From Streptomyces sulphureus DSM 40104 (GTDB lineage: Bacteria; Actinomycetota; Actinomycetes; Streptomycetales; Streptomycetaceae), in NCBI RefSeq assembly GCF_000381025.1, contig NZ_KB905817.1, forward strand, positions 124,001 through 188,000: a stretch of DNA of 64,000 nt, given 5' to 3'. The notes below the pieces were generated by a model. It was not told the DNA's origin. It was given only the letters and a program-made list of their open reading frames with translations, and ran no database searches. Position 1 is the first letter of the stretch. The number at the start of each line of letters is the position of its first letter. The translations under genes were made by a program, and so were the position numbers. Of the stretch, positions 33,758 through 42,181 are shown in pieces.

Positions 33758-35383
33758 TCAGTGCGCGTGGCCGTGGCCGTGGCCGGCGGCCGGCTCCTCT
33801 TCCTCGGCCGGCTTCTCGACGACGAGGGTCTCGGTCGTCAGGAGCAGCGAGGCGATGGAGGCGGCGTTCTCCAGCGCGGAGCGGGTGACCTTGACCGGGT
33901 CGATGACGCCGGCCTTGACGAGGTCGCCGTACTCCTCAGTGGCGGCGTTGTAGCCCTGGCCCTTCTCCAGCTCGGCGACCTTGGAGGTGATGACGTACCC
34001 CTCCTCGCCGGCGTTCTCCGCGATCCAGCGGAGCGGCTCGACAGCGGCACGGCGGACGACGGCGACACCGGTGGCCTCGTCGCCCTCCCTGCCGAGGCTG
34101 TCTTCGAGCACCTTCACGGCGTGGACCAGCGCGGAGCCACCGCCCGAGACGATGCCCTCCTCAACGGCCGCGCGCGTGGCGGAGATCGCGTCCTCCAGGC
34201 GGTGCTTCTTCTCCTTCAGCTCCACCTCGGTGGCCGCGCCGACACGGATCACGCAGACGCCGCCCGCGAGCTTCGCGAGGCGCTCCTGGAGCTTCTCGCG
34301 GTCCCAGTCGGAGTCGGTGTTCTCGATCTCGGCCTTGATCTGGGCGACCCGGGCCTTGACGTCGTCGCTGTTGCCCGCGCCGTCGACAATGGTGGTGTCG
34401 TCCTTGGTGACGGTGACGCGGCGGGCCGAGCCGAGGACGTCGAGACCGGCCTGGTCGAGCTTGAGGCCGACCTCCTCCGCGATCACGGTGCCGCCGGTGA
34501 GCGTCGCCATGTCGCCGAGCATCGCCTTGCGGCGGTCGCCGAAGCCGGGGGCCTTCACCGCGACGGCGTTGAAGGTGCCGCGGATCTTGTTGACGACGAG
34601 GGTGGAGAGCGCCTCGCCCTCGACGTCCTCGGCGATGATCAGCAGCGGCTTGGAGCTGCCCGCCTGCATGATCTTCTCGAGCAGCGGGAGCAGGTCCTGG
34701 ATCGAGGAGATCTTGCCCTGGTGGATGAGGATGTACGGGTCCTCGAGGACGGCCTCCATCCGCTCCTGGTCGGTGACCATGTACGGGGAGAGGTAGCCCT
34801 TGTCGAAGGCCATGCCCTCGGTGAAGTCCAGCTCCAGGCCGAAGGTCTGCGACTCCTCGACGGTGATGACACCGTCCTTGCCGACCTTGTCCATCGCCTC
34901 GGCGATGAGCTCGCCGACCTGCTTGTCCTGCGCGGACAGGCCGGCGACGGAGGCGATGTCCTCCTTGGAGTCGATCGGCTGCGCGGTGGAGAGCAGGTCG
35001 TCGGAGACCGCCTGGACGGCGGCGTCGATGCCGCGCTTCAAAGCGGCGGGGGAGGCGCCGGCGGCGACGTTGCGCAGGCCCTCGCGTACGAGCGCCTGGG
35101 CGAGCACCGTCGCGGTGGTGGTGCCGTCACCCGCGATGTCGTTGGTCTTGGTCGCCACCTCCTTGACGAGCTGGGCGCCGAGGTTCTCGTAGGAGTCCTC
35201 GACCTCGACCTCACGGGCGATGGTGACGCCGTCGTTGGTGATCGTCGGGGCGCCGAACTTCTTGTCGATGACGACGTTGCGGCCGCGGGGGCCGATCGTC
35301 ACCTTCACGGTGTCGGCGAGGTTGTTGACACCACGCTCGAGGGCGCGACGGGCGTCCTCGTCGAACTTCAGGATCTTGGCCAT
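33758..35383 (-). CDS. groEL: Chaperonin GroEL with histidine-rich tail (GroEL1 type)
   Basis: A protein of 541 residues: MAKILKFDEDARRALERGVN, ATP-binding DGTTTATVLAQA, and the expected apical and equatorial sequences throughout. The C-terminus is GHGHGHAH rather than the GGM repeat. In actinobacteria a His-rich tail marks GroEL1, the copy in operon with groES; a second GroEL normally lies elsewhere. It folds client proteins in the cytoplasm with GroES. It lies 164 bases downstream of groES and should be co-transcribed and repressed by HrcA through the two CIRCE sites upstream of groES. Confidence 0.97.
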   Translation of the reverse strand: MAKILKFDEDARRALERGVNNLADTVKVTIGPRGRNVVIDKKFGAPTITNDGVTIAREVEVEDSYENLGAQLVKEVATKTNDIAGDGTTTATVLAQALVREGLRNVAAGASPAALKRGIDAAVQAVSDDLLSTAQPIDSKEDIASVAGLSAQDKQVGELIAEAMDKVGKDGVITVEESQTFGLELDFTEGMAFDKGYLSPYMVTDQERMEAVLEDPYILIHQGKISSIQDLLPLLEKIMQAGSSKPLLIIAEDVEGEALSTLVVNKIRGTFNAVAVKAPGFGDRRKAMLGDMATLTGGTVIAEEVGLKLDQAGLDVLGSARRVTVTKDDTTIVDGAGNSDDVKARVAQIKAEIENTDSDWDREKLQERLAKLAGGVCVIRVGAATEVELKEKKHRLEDAISATRAAVEEGIVSGGGSALVHAVKVLEDSLGREGDEATGVAVVRRAAVEPLRWIAENAGEEGYVITSKVAELEKGQGYNAATEEYGDLVKAGVIDPVKVTRSALENAASIASLLLTTETLVVEKPAEEEEPAAGHGHGHAH

Positions 35384-35547
35384 GAACTCTCAGGTCCTCT
35401 CGAACGAACCGCGCCCCGGCCCCGGCTCCATCGGAAGCGGGCACCAGGGCGCGGATCAGGCAAAATTCGGTGTCGGTGCGGCCGGGCGCGTCAGCGCCGC
35501 TGACGTCCTGCCCGCTCCTCGACCACTCGACGTTCGCTGTCGGCTGA

Positions 35548-35862
35548 TTACTTCTCGACGACGGCGAGGACGTCGCGGGCCGAGAGGACGAGGTACTCCT
35601 CGCCGCTGTACTTGACCTCGGTGCCGCCGTACTTGCTGTACAGAACGACGTCGCCGACCTTGACGTCGAGCGGCAGGCGGTCGCCGTTCTCGAAGCGGCC
35701 CGGGCCGACGGCCAGGACGGTGCCCTCCTGGGGCTTCTCCTTGGCGGTGTCCGGGATGACCAGGCCGGAGGCCGTGGTCTCCTCAGCGTCGAGCGGCTGG
35801 ACCACGATGCGGTCCTCAAGCGGCTTGATGGCAACCTTGCTGGCCTTGCTGGCGGTCGTCAC
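35548..35862 (-). CDS. groES: Co-chaperonin GroES
   Basis: A protein of 104 residues, starting at a GTG (35862) with GGAGG 7 bases upstream. IKPLEDRIVVQPLDAEETTASGLVIPDTAKEKPQEGTVLAVGPG includes the mobile loop that binds GroEL, and the end YLVLSARDVLAVVE is normal. It forms the heptameric lid of the GroEL chamber. First gene of the operon. The 5' leader is about 200 bases and begins at a promoter overlapped by CIRCE operators. Confidence 0.97.
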   Translation of the reverse strand: MTTASKASKVAIKPLEDRIVVQPLDAEETTASGLVIPDTAKEKPQEGTVLAVGPGRFENGDRLPLDVKVGDVVLYSKYGGTEVKYSGEEYLVLSARDVLAVVEK

Positions 35863-36036
35863 GATCCGACCTCCCCCTTCGGAGATCTCAACACGGGGTT
35901 CTTATGTGTGCGGTGGCGACCTGGAGATCCGTCGTCGCGGGTGCCGGATCTGCCCGTCGCTGGTGCGTGTGCAACGGCGGCCTGCGGGCAGGGTGTTGCC
36001 ACACCGTGCCTGCGCGGGTCGCGCATGCTCACGCGG

Positions 36037-36063
36037 TTGGCACTCCCTGGGCGAGAGTGCCAA
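36037..36063 (-). promoter_or_regulatory. CIRCE operator 1 (HrcA site)
   Basis: TTGGCACTC-N9-GAGTGCCAA, a perfect 9-bp inverted repeat close to the CIRCE consensus. It lies just downstream of the -10 of the groES promoter on the minus strand. Confidence 0.9.
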
Positions 36064-36068
36064 CGACG

Positions 36069-36097
36069 ACATTATGCGGCGGTTAGCACTCCGTCAA
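36069..36097 (-). promoter_or_regulatory. groES-groEL promoter
   Basis: On the minus strand TTGACG (36092-36097), a 17-base spacer and TAATGT (36069-36074). The spacer overlaps CIRCE 2, and the start region lies at CIRCE 1. Confidence 0.75.
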
Positions 36098-36109
36098 CCA
36101 GAGTGCCAG
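36083..36109 (-). promoter_or_regulatory. CIRCE operator 2 (HrcA site)
   Basis: TTAGCACTC-N9-GAGTGCCAG. The left arm matches the CIRCE consensus exactly; the right arm has a TAA-to-CAG change. It overlaps the -35 and spacer of the groES promoter. Confidence 0.88.
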
Positions 36110-36191
36110 CGCGCCCTGCGGCCGTATTCTGCGGGACGCCTTCCGAGCCCGCGGAGGACGGCCGCCGACACCGGCGGGCGAGAATGACCGG

Positions 36192-37367
36192 GTGGATGCC
36201 GAGACCTTCTCCCAACTGCTCGAACCCGAGGGCCAGGCGCTCCTCGACCGACTCCGCGACCACGTGCCGGGCGACGAACTCGCCACCGCCACACGGCTGC
36301 GCCGCGAGCACCCGGCCGAGCTCGTCTCGGCCGCGCTGACGCAGGCGCGGCTGCGTCAGCGCGCGGTGGCGAAGTTCGGCGCACGCGACGCGGCGCGCAT
36401 GTACTTCACCCCCGAGGGTGTCGAGCAGTCCACCCGTACCGAACTCGCCGACCACCGCGCCGCGCGGTTCGTACGGCTCGGCGTCCGCACCGCCGCCGAC
36501 CTCTGCTGCGGCATCGGCGGCGACGCGCTGGCCCTCGCCCGCGCCGGCATCCGCGTGCTCGCCGTCGACTCGTCCCCGCTCGCCTGCGCGGTGGCTCGTG
36601 CCAACGCGGAAGCGCTGGGCGTCTCGGACCTCGTCGAGGTGCGATGCGCCGACGTCACCGAGGTGCCGCTCGACGGGGCGTTCGACGCTGTCTTCGTCGA
36701 CCCCGGGCGACGGGGCGCGAAGGGCCGCACCTTCGACCCCGAGTCGTATGCGCCGCCGCTGAGTTGGGCCGTCGAGGCAGCACGGCGCGCGCCGTGCGCG
36801 GCGCTGAAGATCGCGCCCGGCGTCCCGCACGAGGCGGTCCCTGCGGACGCGGAGGCCGAGTGGGTCTCCTACCGCGGGGACGTCAAGGAGGCGGTGCTCT
36901 GGTTCGGTGCGGGGCGGGCCGGAGCGAAGCGGGCGACGCTGCTGCCCGCGGGGGACGCGCTCACCGGCGGGGCGGCGCAGGCGCCGCCCGTCGGGGCGGT
37001 GGGCGCCTACCTCTACGAGCCGGACGGCGCCGTGGTGCGGGCGCATCTCGTCGCGGAGGCGGCGGAGTTGCTCGGCGGGCGGCTGATCGATCCGACGATC
37101 GCCTACGTCACCGCCGACCACCGCGGCACGAGTCCCTTCGCCACCGGGTACGAGATCGGCGACGTCCTGCCGTTCAACCTCAAGCGGCTCCGGGCGCTCC
37201 TCCGCGAGCGGAACGTCGGGAACGTGACGGTGAAGAAGCGCGGCTCGGCCGTCGAACCGGAGGAACTGCGGCGAAAGTTGAAGCTCCGGGGCAGCGCCTC
37301 GGCGACCGTCTTCCTCACCCGGGTCGACGGCGCACCCTCGATGCTCGTCGGGCAGCCGCTGCGGTGA
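36192..37367 (+). CDS. Class I SAM-dependent methyltransferase with THUMP-like domain
   Basis: A protein of 391 residues. The Rossmann SAM-binding motif is TAADLCCGIGGDALALARAG, followed by VLAVDSSPLACAVARANAEALG and FVDPGRRGAKGRTF. The C-terminal part (YEIGDVLPFNLKRLRALLRERNVGNVTVKKRGSAVEPEELRRKLKLRG) matches the small THUMP-like domain common in this actinobacterial family. The substrate is unknown; rRNA or tRNA is likely from the domain. Start GTG 36192, immediately downstream of the divergent groES control region, so it may share the CIRCE-flanked intergenic region. Confidence 0.82.
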   Translation: MDAETFSQLLEPEGQALLDRLRDHVPGDELATATRLRREHPAELVSAALTQARLRQRAVAKFGARDAARMYFTPEGVEQSTRTELADHRAARFVRLGVRTAADLCCGIGGDALALARAGIRVLAVDSSPLACAVARANAEALGVSDLVEVRCADVTEVPLDGAFDAVFVDPGRRGAKGRTFDPESYAPPLSWAVEAARRAPCAALKIAPGVPHEAVPADAEAEWVSYRGDVKEAVLWFGAGRAGAKRATLLPAGDALTGGAAQAPPVGAVGAYLYEPDGAVVRAHLVAEAAELLGGRLIDPTIAYVTADHRGTSPFATGYEIGDVLPFNLKRLRALLRERNVGNVTVKKRGSAVEPEELRRKLKLRGSASATVFLTRVDGAPSMLVGQPLR

Positions 37368-37370
37368 CGG

Positions 37371-38942
37371 TCACCCCGGAGCCGGGACCGGGACGGCGGT
37401 GAGGACGGCGGAGACGGCCATGACCCCTGCGAGAAGCGCGAGTTCGGCGCGTACGGGGCCGCGCGCCGGGTCCGCGCCCCGCAGGCGCCGCAGCCGCCGG
37501 CGTGCGAAGAACGCGAGGAGCGCGACCGCGGCGATGAGCGCCAGCTTGATCAGGAACGTACGCCCGTAAGCGGAGTCGAGGAGACGATCCAGGGGGAGGC
37601 GCCGCAGGGTGCTGAAGGTGCCCGTGACGACGACGGCGGTGAACGCGACGGCCGCCACCCTCGTGTACCGCTGCAGCAGCACCCGCGCGGGCCCGGGTTC
37701 GCGCCGCCAGGCGTGCATCGTGTGGAGGACGCAGAGGAGGCCGCCCGTCCACACGGTCGCCGCGGTGAGGTGGACGAAGGTGAGGAGCGACCCGACGAGC
37801 GGAGTGTCCGCCTCCGGGTGGGCGCGGAACGCCTCGGCGACGATCACGACGAGCAACGGGAGGGGCGTCCACGAGACCCAGGGCGCACGGCGTGCCCCGG
37901 CGCAGAGCGCGGCGGCGGCGAAGGCGTTCGCCTCCAGCAGCGCGAGCGCGCCGTCCCGCGTCCCGTAGGCGGCTACGAGGTCGAGCTCGGCGAGGCGGTG
38001 GCCGAGCGAACCCGTCCCCGCGAGGACGAAGAGCTGCACGGCGGCGGCGACCGCGCCCACGAGCGCCCCGTTCACCGCCCACCGCCGCGCCGGCGACCCG
38101 GGCGCCTCGGGCACGGAGTGCGCAAGCCGTACGGCCGTCACCTCGCCGACTGCGAGCGCCAGCCCGCAGAAGGCAGCGGTACGCAGCACGGAGAGCGCCC
38201 AACCACCGGGAATCCCCAGCTCGTTGGTGCCGTCGAGGGCCAACCGGGGACCGAGCACGGCGACGAGCACGAGGGCGGCGGCGAGCAGCAGGAGGGGCGG
38301 CCACCGTTTGCCGGGGGCACGGTGGGTGGCGGGCTTCCGGGCGACGTCGGCTGGTCGGGGGCGGTCGGGGCGCGGGGCGGCGGGGTGCGGGGCGGTGCGG
38401 GACTCGGGTGGCAGGGGGCCGGGGAGGTGGCTGCCCGGGGACGGTGGTGGGGGTGCTTCCTGTGGGAGGGCGCCGGGGGGCTGCGGGGTGTGCGGTGGGG
38501 CGGCCTCGTCCGGGGTGCGTGCGGGGGGTGCGGTGGCGTGCGGGAGGGCTTGCGGGGCGGGGAGACGGCGCAGCTCGAGTATGTGCGCGTCGGAACGCTC
38601 GGGAGGTAGGGCGGCGTTGGCGGGAGCGGGGGATGAGCCGGCGTGCGGGGTGACGGAGGGTCGGGGCTGCTGCGGGGGGAGTCGGCCGCCGTCGGACATC
38701 TCGTGCGTCGAGGCGCCCGGTAGTGGGAGGGCGCCGGCGGACGAGGGAACCTTCGCGCCGGACGATCCGGCGTGCGCACCGCCGGACGATCCGGGCTGCT
38801 GCTCGGGGAGTCGGCCGCCGCCGGACGCCTCCTGCGCCGGGGTGTCCGGTGGCGACGAGGCAGCGTCCGCGGTCGCAGGGAGGTGCGCGGACGGGTTCCC
38901 GCGGTCGTCGCGGGGCGCGGGGGACGGGTCCGGACGTTTCAC
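37371..38942 (-). CDS. CopD-family membrane protein with long disordered N-terminus
   Basis: A protein of 523 residues. The first 200 or so are Pro/Ala/Ser/His-rich and probably unstructured. The rest has about eight membrane helices and the CopD domain pattern: LLTFVHLTAATVWTGGLLCVLHTMH, RYTRVAAVAFTAVVVTGTFSTL and LDSAYGRTFLIKLALIAAVALLAFFA. CopD proteins take part in copper import or resistance, often beside copC or ycnJ-like genes, but none is adjacent. The GTG at 38942 is preceded by AAGGAG with 6-base spacing, better than the GTG at 39002. It converges on the methyltransferase gene, with 3 bases between the stops. Confidence 0.8.
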   Translation of the reverse strand: MKRPDPSPAPRDDRGNPSAHLPATADAASSPPDTPAQEASGGGRLPEQQPGSSGGAHAGSSGAKVPSSAGALPLPGASTHEMSDGGRLPPQQPRPSVTPHAGSSPAPANAALPPERSDAHILELRRLPAPQALPHATAPPARTPDEAAPPHTPQPPGALPQEAPPPPSPGSHLPGPLPPESRTAPHPAAPRPDRPRPADVARKPATHRAPGKRWPPLLLLAAALVLVAVLGPRLALDGTNELGIPGGWALSVLRTAAFCGLALAVGEVTAVRLAHSVPEAPGSPARRWAVNGALVGAVAAAVQLFVLAGTGSLGHRLAELDLVAAYGTRDGALALLEANAFAAAALCAGARRAPWVSWTPLPLLVVIVAEAFRAHPEADTPLVGSLLTFVHLTAATVWTGGLLCVLHTMHAWRREPGPARVLLQRYTRVAAVAFTAVVVTGTFSTLRRLPLDRLLDSAYGRTFLIKLALIAAVALLAFFARRRLRRLRGADPARGPVRAELALLAGVMAVSAVLTAVPVPAPG

Positions 38943-39428
38943 CGCTGACTCCTTGGTCGTGCCGGGTCTCGGGGCGCGCTTCCGGGCGCCTGGATGCTGC
39001 ACTGGACGGGCCGTCGCGGCTGAAGTGCCCTGCTGGGGACGGGCGTTGCGGGGCCGCGCGGGGATTCACTGGTGGTGCGGTGCGGGCGGCGCGTGCGGGC
39101 CGACTCCGTGCGTCTTACGCAGGCGTCCATCCGCGCCGGGCGCACGAGAGTGTGCGGAGGCGCCGGGGAGGAGGCACGCTCGGCGGTGGCGCGCTGCTCG
39201 GCGTGCGGTCGTCGCGAGTCTCCCCGTCGGCGCCCGGCCGGGGGAAGACCGGGGGCGCAAGTTGGCAGCGCGGGCGCACCGGTTCGCGCGCCCGGCCTGT
39301 CCGGCACCCCTCATCGAGACCCCCACCACTCCATGCGCACCCCATCCTGCCCCCTGCCCGAGCCGCTGCCCGTCCCGGGGCCCAACCTGGGACAAACCGC
39401 GTAGCCGGTGGTCAATACACTGGCCACC
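38943..39428. other. Intergenic stretch between CopD-like gene and N-acetyltransferase
   Basis: About 485 bases with no convincing gene. The right end holds the acetyltransferase promoter: TACACT at 39416-39421 ends 7 bases before the ATG, implying a leaderless mRNA. The rest carries no recognised element. Confidence 0.45.
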
Positions 39429-40307
39429 ATGTCCGCATCCGCCCCACCCGCCCCGCACGCACCCGAGCCGGATCTCGACGCCTACCTGGCACGCATCGGC
39501 TGGCAAGGCAGCACGGAGCCGAGCGCGGACGTACTCCGCAGACTGCAACGCGCGCACATCCTCGCCATCCCCTTCGAAAACACCGAGCCGCTCCTCGCCC
39601 GCCGCACCGCCGCCCCCTCCCTGCAACTTCCCGATGTGGAAGCGAAGTTGGTCCGCGGCCGCCGGGGCGGCTACTGCTACGAGCAGAACACGCTCTTCAC
39701 CGCCGCACTGCGCGCCCTCGGCTTCGAGGTGCGCCTCCTGGCAGCGCGCGTCCTCATCGGCGCGCGCCCCGGCACCGTCCGCCCGCGCACCCACATGTGC
39801 CTGCTCGTACACGTACCGGGCGAGACGACGGGCCACCTCGCCGACGTCGGCTTCGGAACGCCCGGCATACCGCTCACCTCCGTGCCGCTCGCAGAGGGCG
39901 AGTACGAGCAGGAGGGCGGCCACCGGGTCCGCCTGCTACGCGAGCACGCCCCCGACCGCCCGCTCGCCGACTGGGAGCTGCACTCCCTCACGCCGCAGGG
40001 CTGGAACCGCCTCTACGGCTTCACCGTCGAGCCTTTCGAGGCCCCCGACTTCGACGTCGCCAACTGGCAGATCGCCACCAACCCACGCTCCCCGTTCTCC
40101 CAGACCCCCTGGATCGTCCGCACCCTCCCGGGCGGCGCCCACCGCAAACTCTCCGGACGCACCACCCTCACCCTCACCGAATCCCTCACCGACGGGACGC
40201 GGCACGAACGCCCCGTCGCCGACGGGGCGGAGGCGGTACGCGTCCTCGACGAGAAGTTCGGGATCGGACTGCCGTCAGGGAGTCGGTTGCTGGCGGGGGG
40301 AGGCTGA
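39429..40307 (+). CDS. Arylamine N-acetyltransferase
   Basis: A protein of 292 residues with the NAT catalytic triad in order: Cys in RGRRGGYCYEQNTLF, His in RPRTHMCLLV and Asp in HLADVGFG. The N-terminal LDAYLARIGWQG and HILAIPFENTEPLL also fit. NATs transfer acetyl (or larger acyl) groups from CoA to arylamines and hydrazines; Streptomyces homologues sometimes act in secondary metabolism. Start ATG 39429, probably leaderless. The longer frame from 39408 reads through the -10 element. It ends 109 bases before the CRISPR array. Confidence 0.9.
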   Translation: MSASAPPAPHAPEPDLDAYLARIGWQGSTEPSADVLRRLQRAHILAIPFENTEPLLARRTAAPSLQLPDVEAKLVRGRRGGYCYEQNTLFTAALRALGFEVRLLAARVLIGARPGTVRPRTHMCLLVHVPGETTGHLADVGFGTPGIPLTSVPLAEGEYEQEGGHRVRLLREHAPDRPLADWELHSLTPQGWNRLYGFTVEPFEAPDFDVANWQIATNPRSPFSQTPWIVRTLPGGAHRKLSGRTTLTLTESLTDGTRHERPVADGAEAVRVLDEKFGIGLPSGSRLLAGGG

Positions 40308-40416
40308 ACTGCCCTTGGGGGGCGGCGGGTTGGTCTTTTGATGGGGGTGGCGGGGGACGCTCGTCAAGCACGCGTGGGGTAGGGGGTTTTGGCCGAGTAC
40401 GGCACCGAGTCAGGGG

Positions 40417-41544
40417 GCCAGCAGCCCAGCGTGCGCGGGGAGCAGGGCCTTGGCGACCTGAAGGGAGCCGAGTCCGAGGGTCCATCCCCGCGTGCGCGGG
40501 GAGCAGTCGATCAGGCTCCAGATCGACTCCGGGGAGGCGGGTCCATCCCCGCGTGCGCGGGGAGCAGGTCGCGGCTGGGGGTGAGGGCGGCCTGCTCCTG
40601 GGTCCATCCCCGCGTGCGCGGGGAGCAGGGCCAGCTCGGGGTCGGCCTCGTCCTTGAGGAGGGTCCATCCCCGCGTGCGCGGGGAGCAGGCGGACATCGT
40701 CGGCAGGAACAAGCGCATCGTGGGTCCATCCCCGCGTGCGCGGGGAGCAGATCAAATCCGCCGCCGGCGGTCGTCATCACGAGGGTCCATCCCCGCGTGC
40801 GCGGGGAGCAGACCGGCGCGCTCGACCTGGCCGTGATGGACGTGGGTCCATCCCCGCGTGCGCGGGGAGCAGTGCAGAGGTTACCGGCCAGACTTCCGCC
40901 GTTGAGGGTCCATCCCCGCGTGCGCGGGGAGCAGGTGAGGGTTGCTGAAGTCCTTGTCGGGACGTGGGGTCCATCCCCGCGTGCGCGGGGAGCAGCACGC
41001 CGCCGTGGGTGCAACGTCCAAGCGGACGGGTCCATCCCCGCGTGCGCGGGGAGCAGCCGGTGTGGCCGGCGAGGACGTAGTCGTCCTTGGGTCCATCCCC
41101 GCGTGCGCGGGGAGCAGTCGGGCTGTCCGCCCGTGTGCCCGTGCCCCTGGGGTCCATCCCCGCGTGCGCGGGGAGCAGACAGGGCGGGGCGACCGGAAGG
41201 GGCTCGGGATGGGTCCATCCCCGCGTGCGCGGGGAGCAGCTAGAGCGCCAAGAGCGCGTGCTGCGGGACCTGGGTCCATCCCCGCGTGCGCGGGGAGCAG
41301 TACGCGCTCGTGCCGCCCGCCTCGCTCAAGCGGGGTCCATCCCCGCGTGCGCGGGGAGCAGGGTGAGTTGGGGGCAGGGTGCGGCGTCGAGGAGGGTCCA
41401 TCCCCGCGTGCGCGGGGAGCAGACGTGACGGGCGGTGTGTACAAGGTCCCGGTAGGGTCCATCCCCGCGTGCGCGGGGAGCAGGTCATGCTCGTAGCCGA
41501 GGCGTTCGACCCGCAGGGTCCATCCCCGCGTGCGCGGGGAGCAG
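40417..41544 (-). CRISPR. Type I-E-like CRISPR array, 19 repeats, 18 spacers, no adjacent cas genes
   Basis: 29-base repeats of identical sequence, first exact copy 40478-40506 and last 41516-41544. They are separated by 32-base spacers (one of 33 bases, 40873-40905). The repeat core is palindromic (CCCCGCG-TGCG-CGGGG). Read on the minus strand, the repeat begins CTGCTCCCCGCG and ends GGGGATGGACCC, the same plan as E. coli type I-E (5' handle ATGGACCC). The copy at 40417-40445 is degenerate in its left 13 bases, marking the leader-distal end. Together with AT-rich DNA beyond 41544, this orients transcription right to left. No cas1, cas2, cas3 or Cascade gene lies in the 64 kb. Confidence 0.97.
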
Positions 41545-41926
41545 TCTCGTTGACCTGCATGTTTATCCGGGGCTCTGGCCCTGGGAAGCAACTTTCTTCG
41601 AAAGCGACAAATTGGACTCCCACCCTGACGGTCAACTGGCCTTGCAGCAAGGACTACTCCCCCGGTTGCCCGGTGTCATGCCCCGCCTGCCGACCTCGCA
41701 CCTCTGACCGGTCAACACCGCGCAGACGAAGGCGACAGGGCGCTGTGAGCGAGCAAGCCCCCCGATCACGCCCGCCGTTCGGCGACAGCCTCCTAGCCGA
41801 CGCGAGTCGCCCGGCCACGCAACTCCCAGACGCAAGCAAGGCGTTCGAAGCGAAGGCATCCCCAAGGAGCACCGAGGCACCCACTCAGTGAACACACCCC
41901 GCACGCCCTGACCAACCCCCACCCCG
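41545..41926 (-). promoter_or_regulatory. CRISPR leader and unassigned DNA
   Basis: The first 60 to 80 bases beyond the last repeat are relatively AT-rich (for example GAAGCAACTTTCTTCGAAAG and ACAAATTGG around 41583-41614), as expected for a leader that drives the array on the minus strand and receives new spacers. From about 41640 to 41926 I see no gene or repeat. Confidence 0.6.
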
Positions 41927-42181
41927 TCAAACCCGCTCAAACCGCCACCGATGCACCCCCCGCGCCACCAACTCCCCCGGCGGCTCAGGTATCTCCGGCA
42001 ACTCCGCGTCGTAAGCGGCGTCCCACCAGATGATGACGAGCACCCGATCCCCGGGGGCCGTGAAGTGCTCCCTGCGGACCGCGAGGGTTTCGCCGAGGGC
42101 GTGTTGGGACCTGGCCCAGGCCAGCAGTTCGGGGGCGCGGCCCGGTGCGGCCTTGGCCTCCCACATGAGTGCCACAGTCAT
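41927..42181 (-). CDS. Small antibiotic-biosynthesis-monooxygenase-like (dimeric alpha/beta barrel) protein
   Basis: A protein of 84 residues: MTVALMWEAKAAPGRAPELLAWARSQ... ending EHFTAPGDRVLVIIWWDAAYDAELPE. The beta-alpha-beta pattern and WEAKAAPGRAPELLAW fit the ABM/dimeric alpha-beta barrel superfamily, but the match is weak and function is unknown. Its ATG overlaps the tsaD stop by four bases (ATGA), so it is the translationally coupled last gene of the tsaB-rimI-tsaD operon. It has no sequence or orientation link to CRISPR function. Confidence 0.75.
   Translation of the reverse strand: MTVALMWEAKAAPGRAPELLAWARSQHALGETLAVRREHFTAPGDRVLVIIWWDAAYDAELPEIPEPPGELVARGVHRWRFERV

Noticed and set aside
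36192..37367. Methyltransferase as TrmD/RsmB or another named rRNA enzyme
   Set aside because: Only generic SAM and THUMP-like features are visible; no specific signature.
40417..41544. Possibility that the repeat block is a coding tandem repeat or plasmid iteron
   Set aside because: 29-base repeats with 32-33-base non-repeating spacers and a palindromic core are diagnostic of CRISPR.
40389..41650. Several open frames on both strands with repeated PSPRARGA or ACSPRTRGW translations
   Set aside because: These are translations of the CRISPR repeats, not genes.
41632..41940. Small minus-strand frames beside the CRISPR array as possible cas genes
   Set aside because: No Cas1, Cas2 or Cascade motifs; composition matches non-coding shadows.
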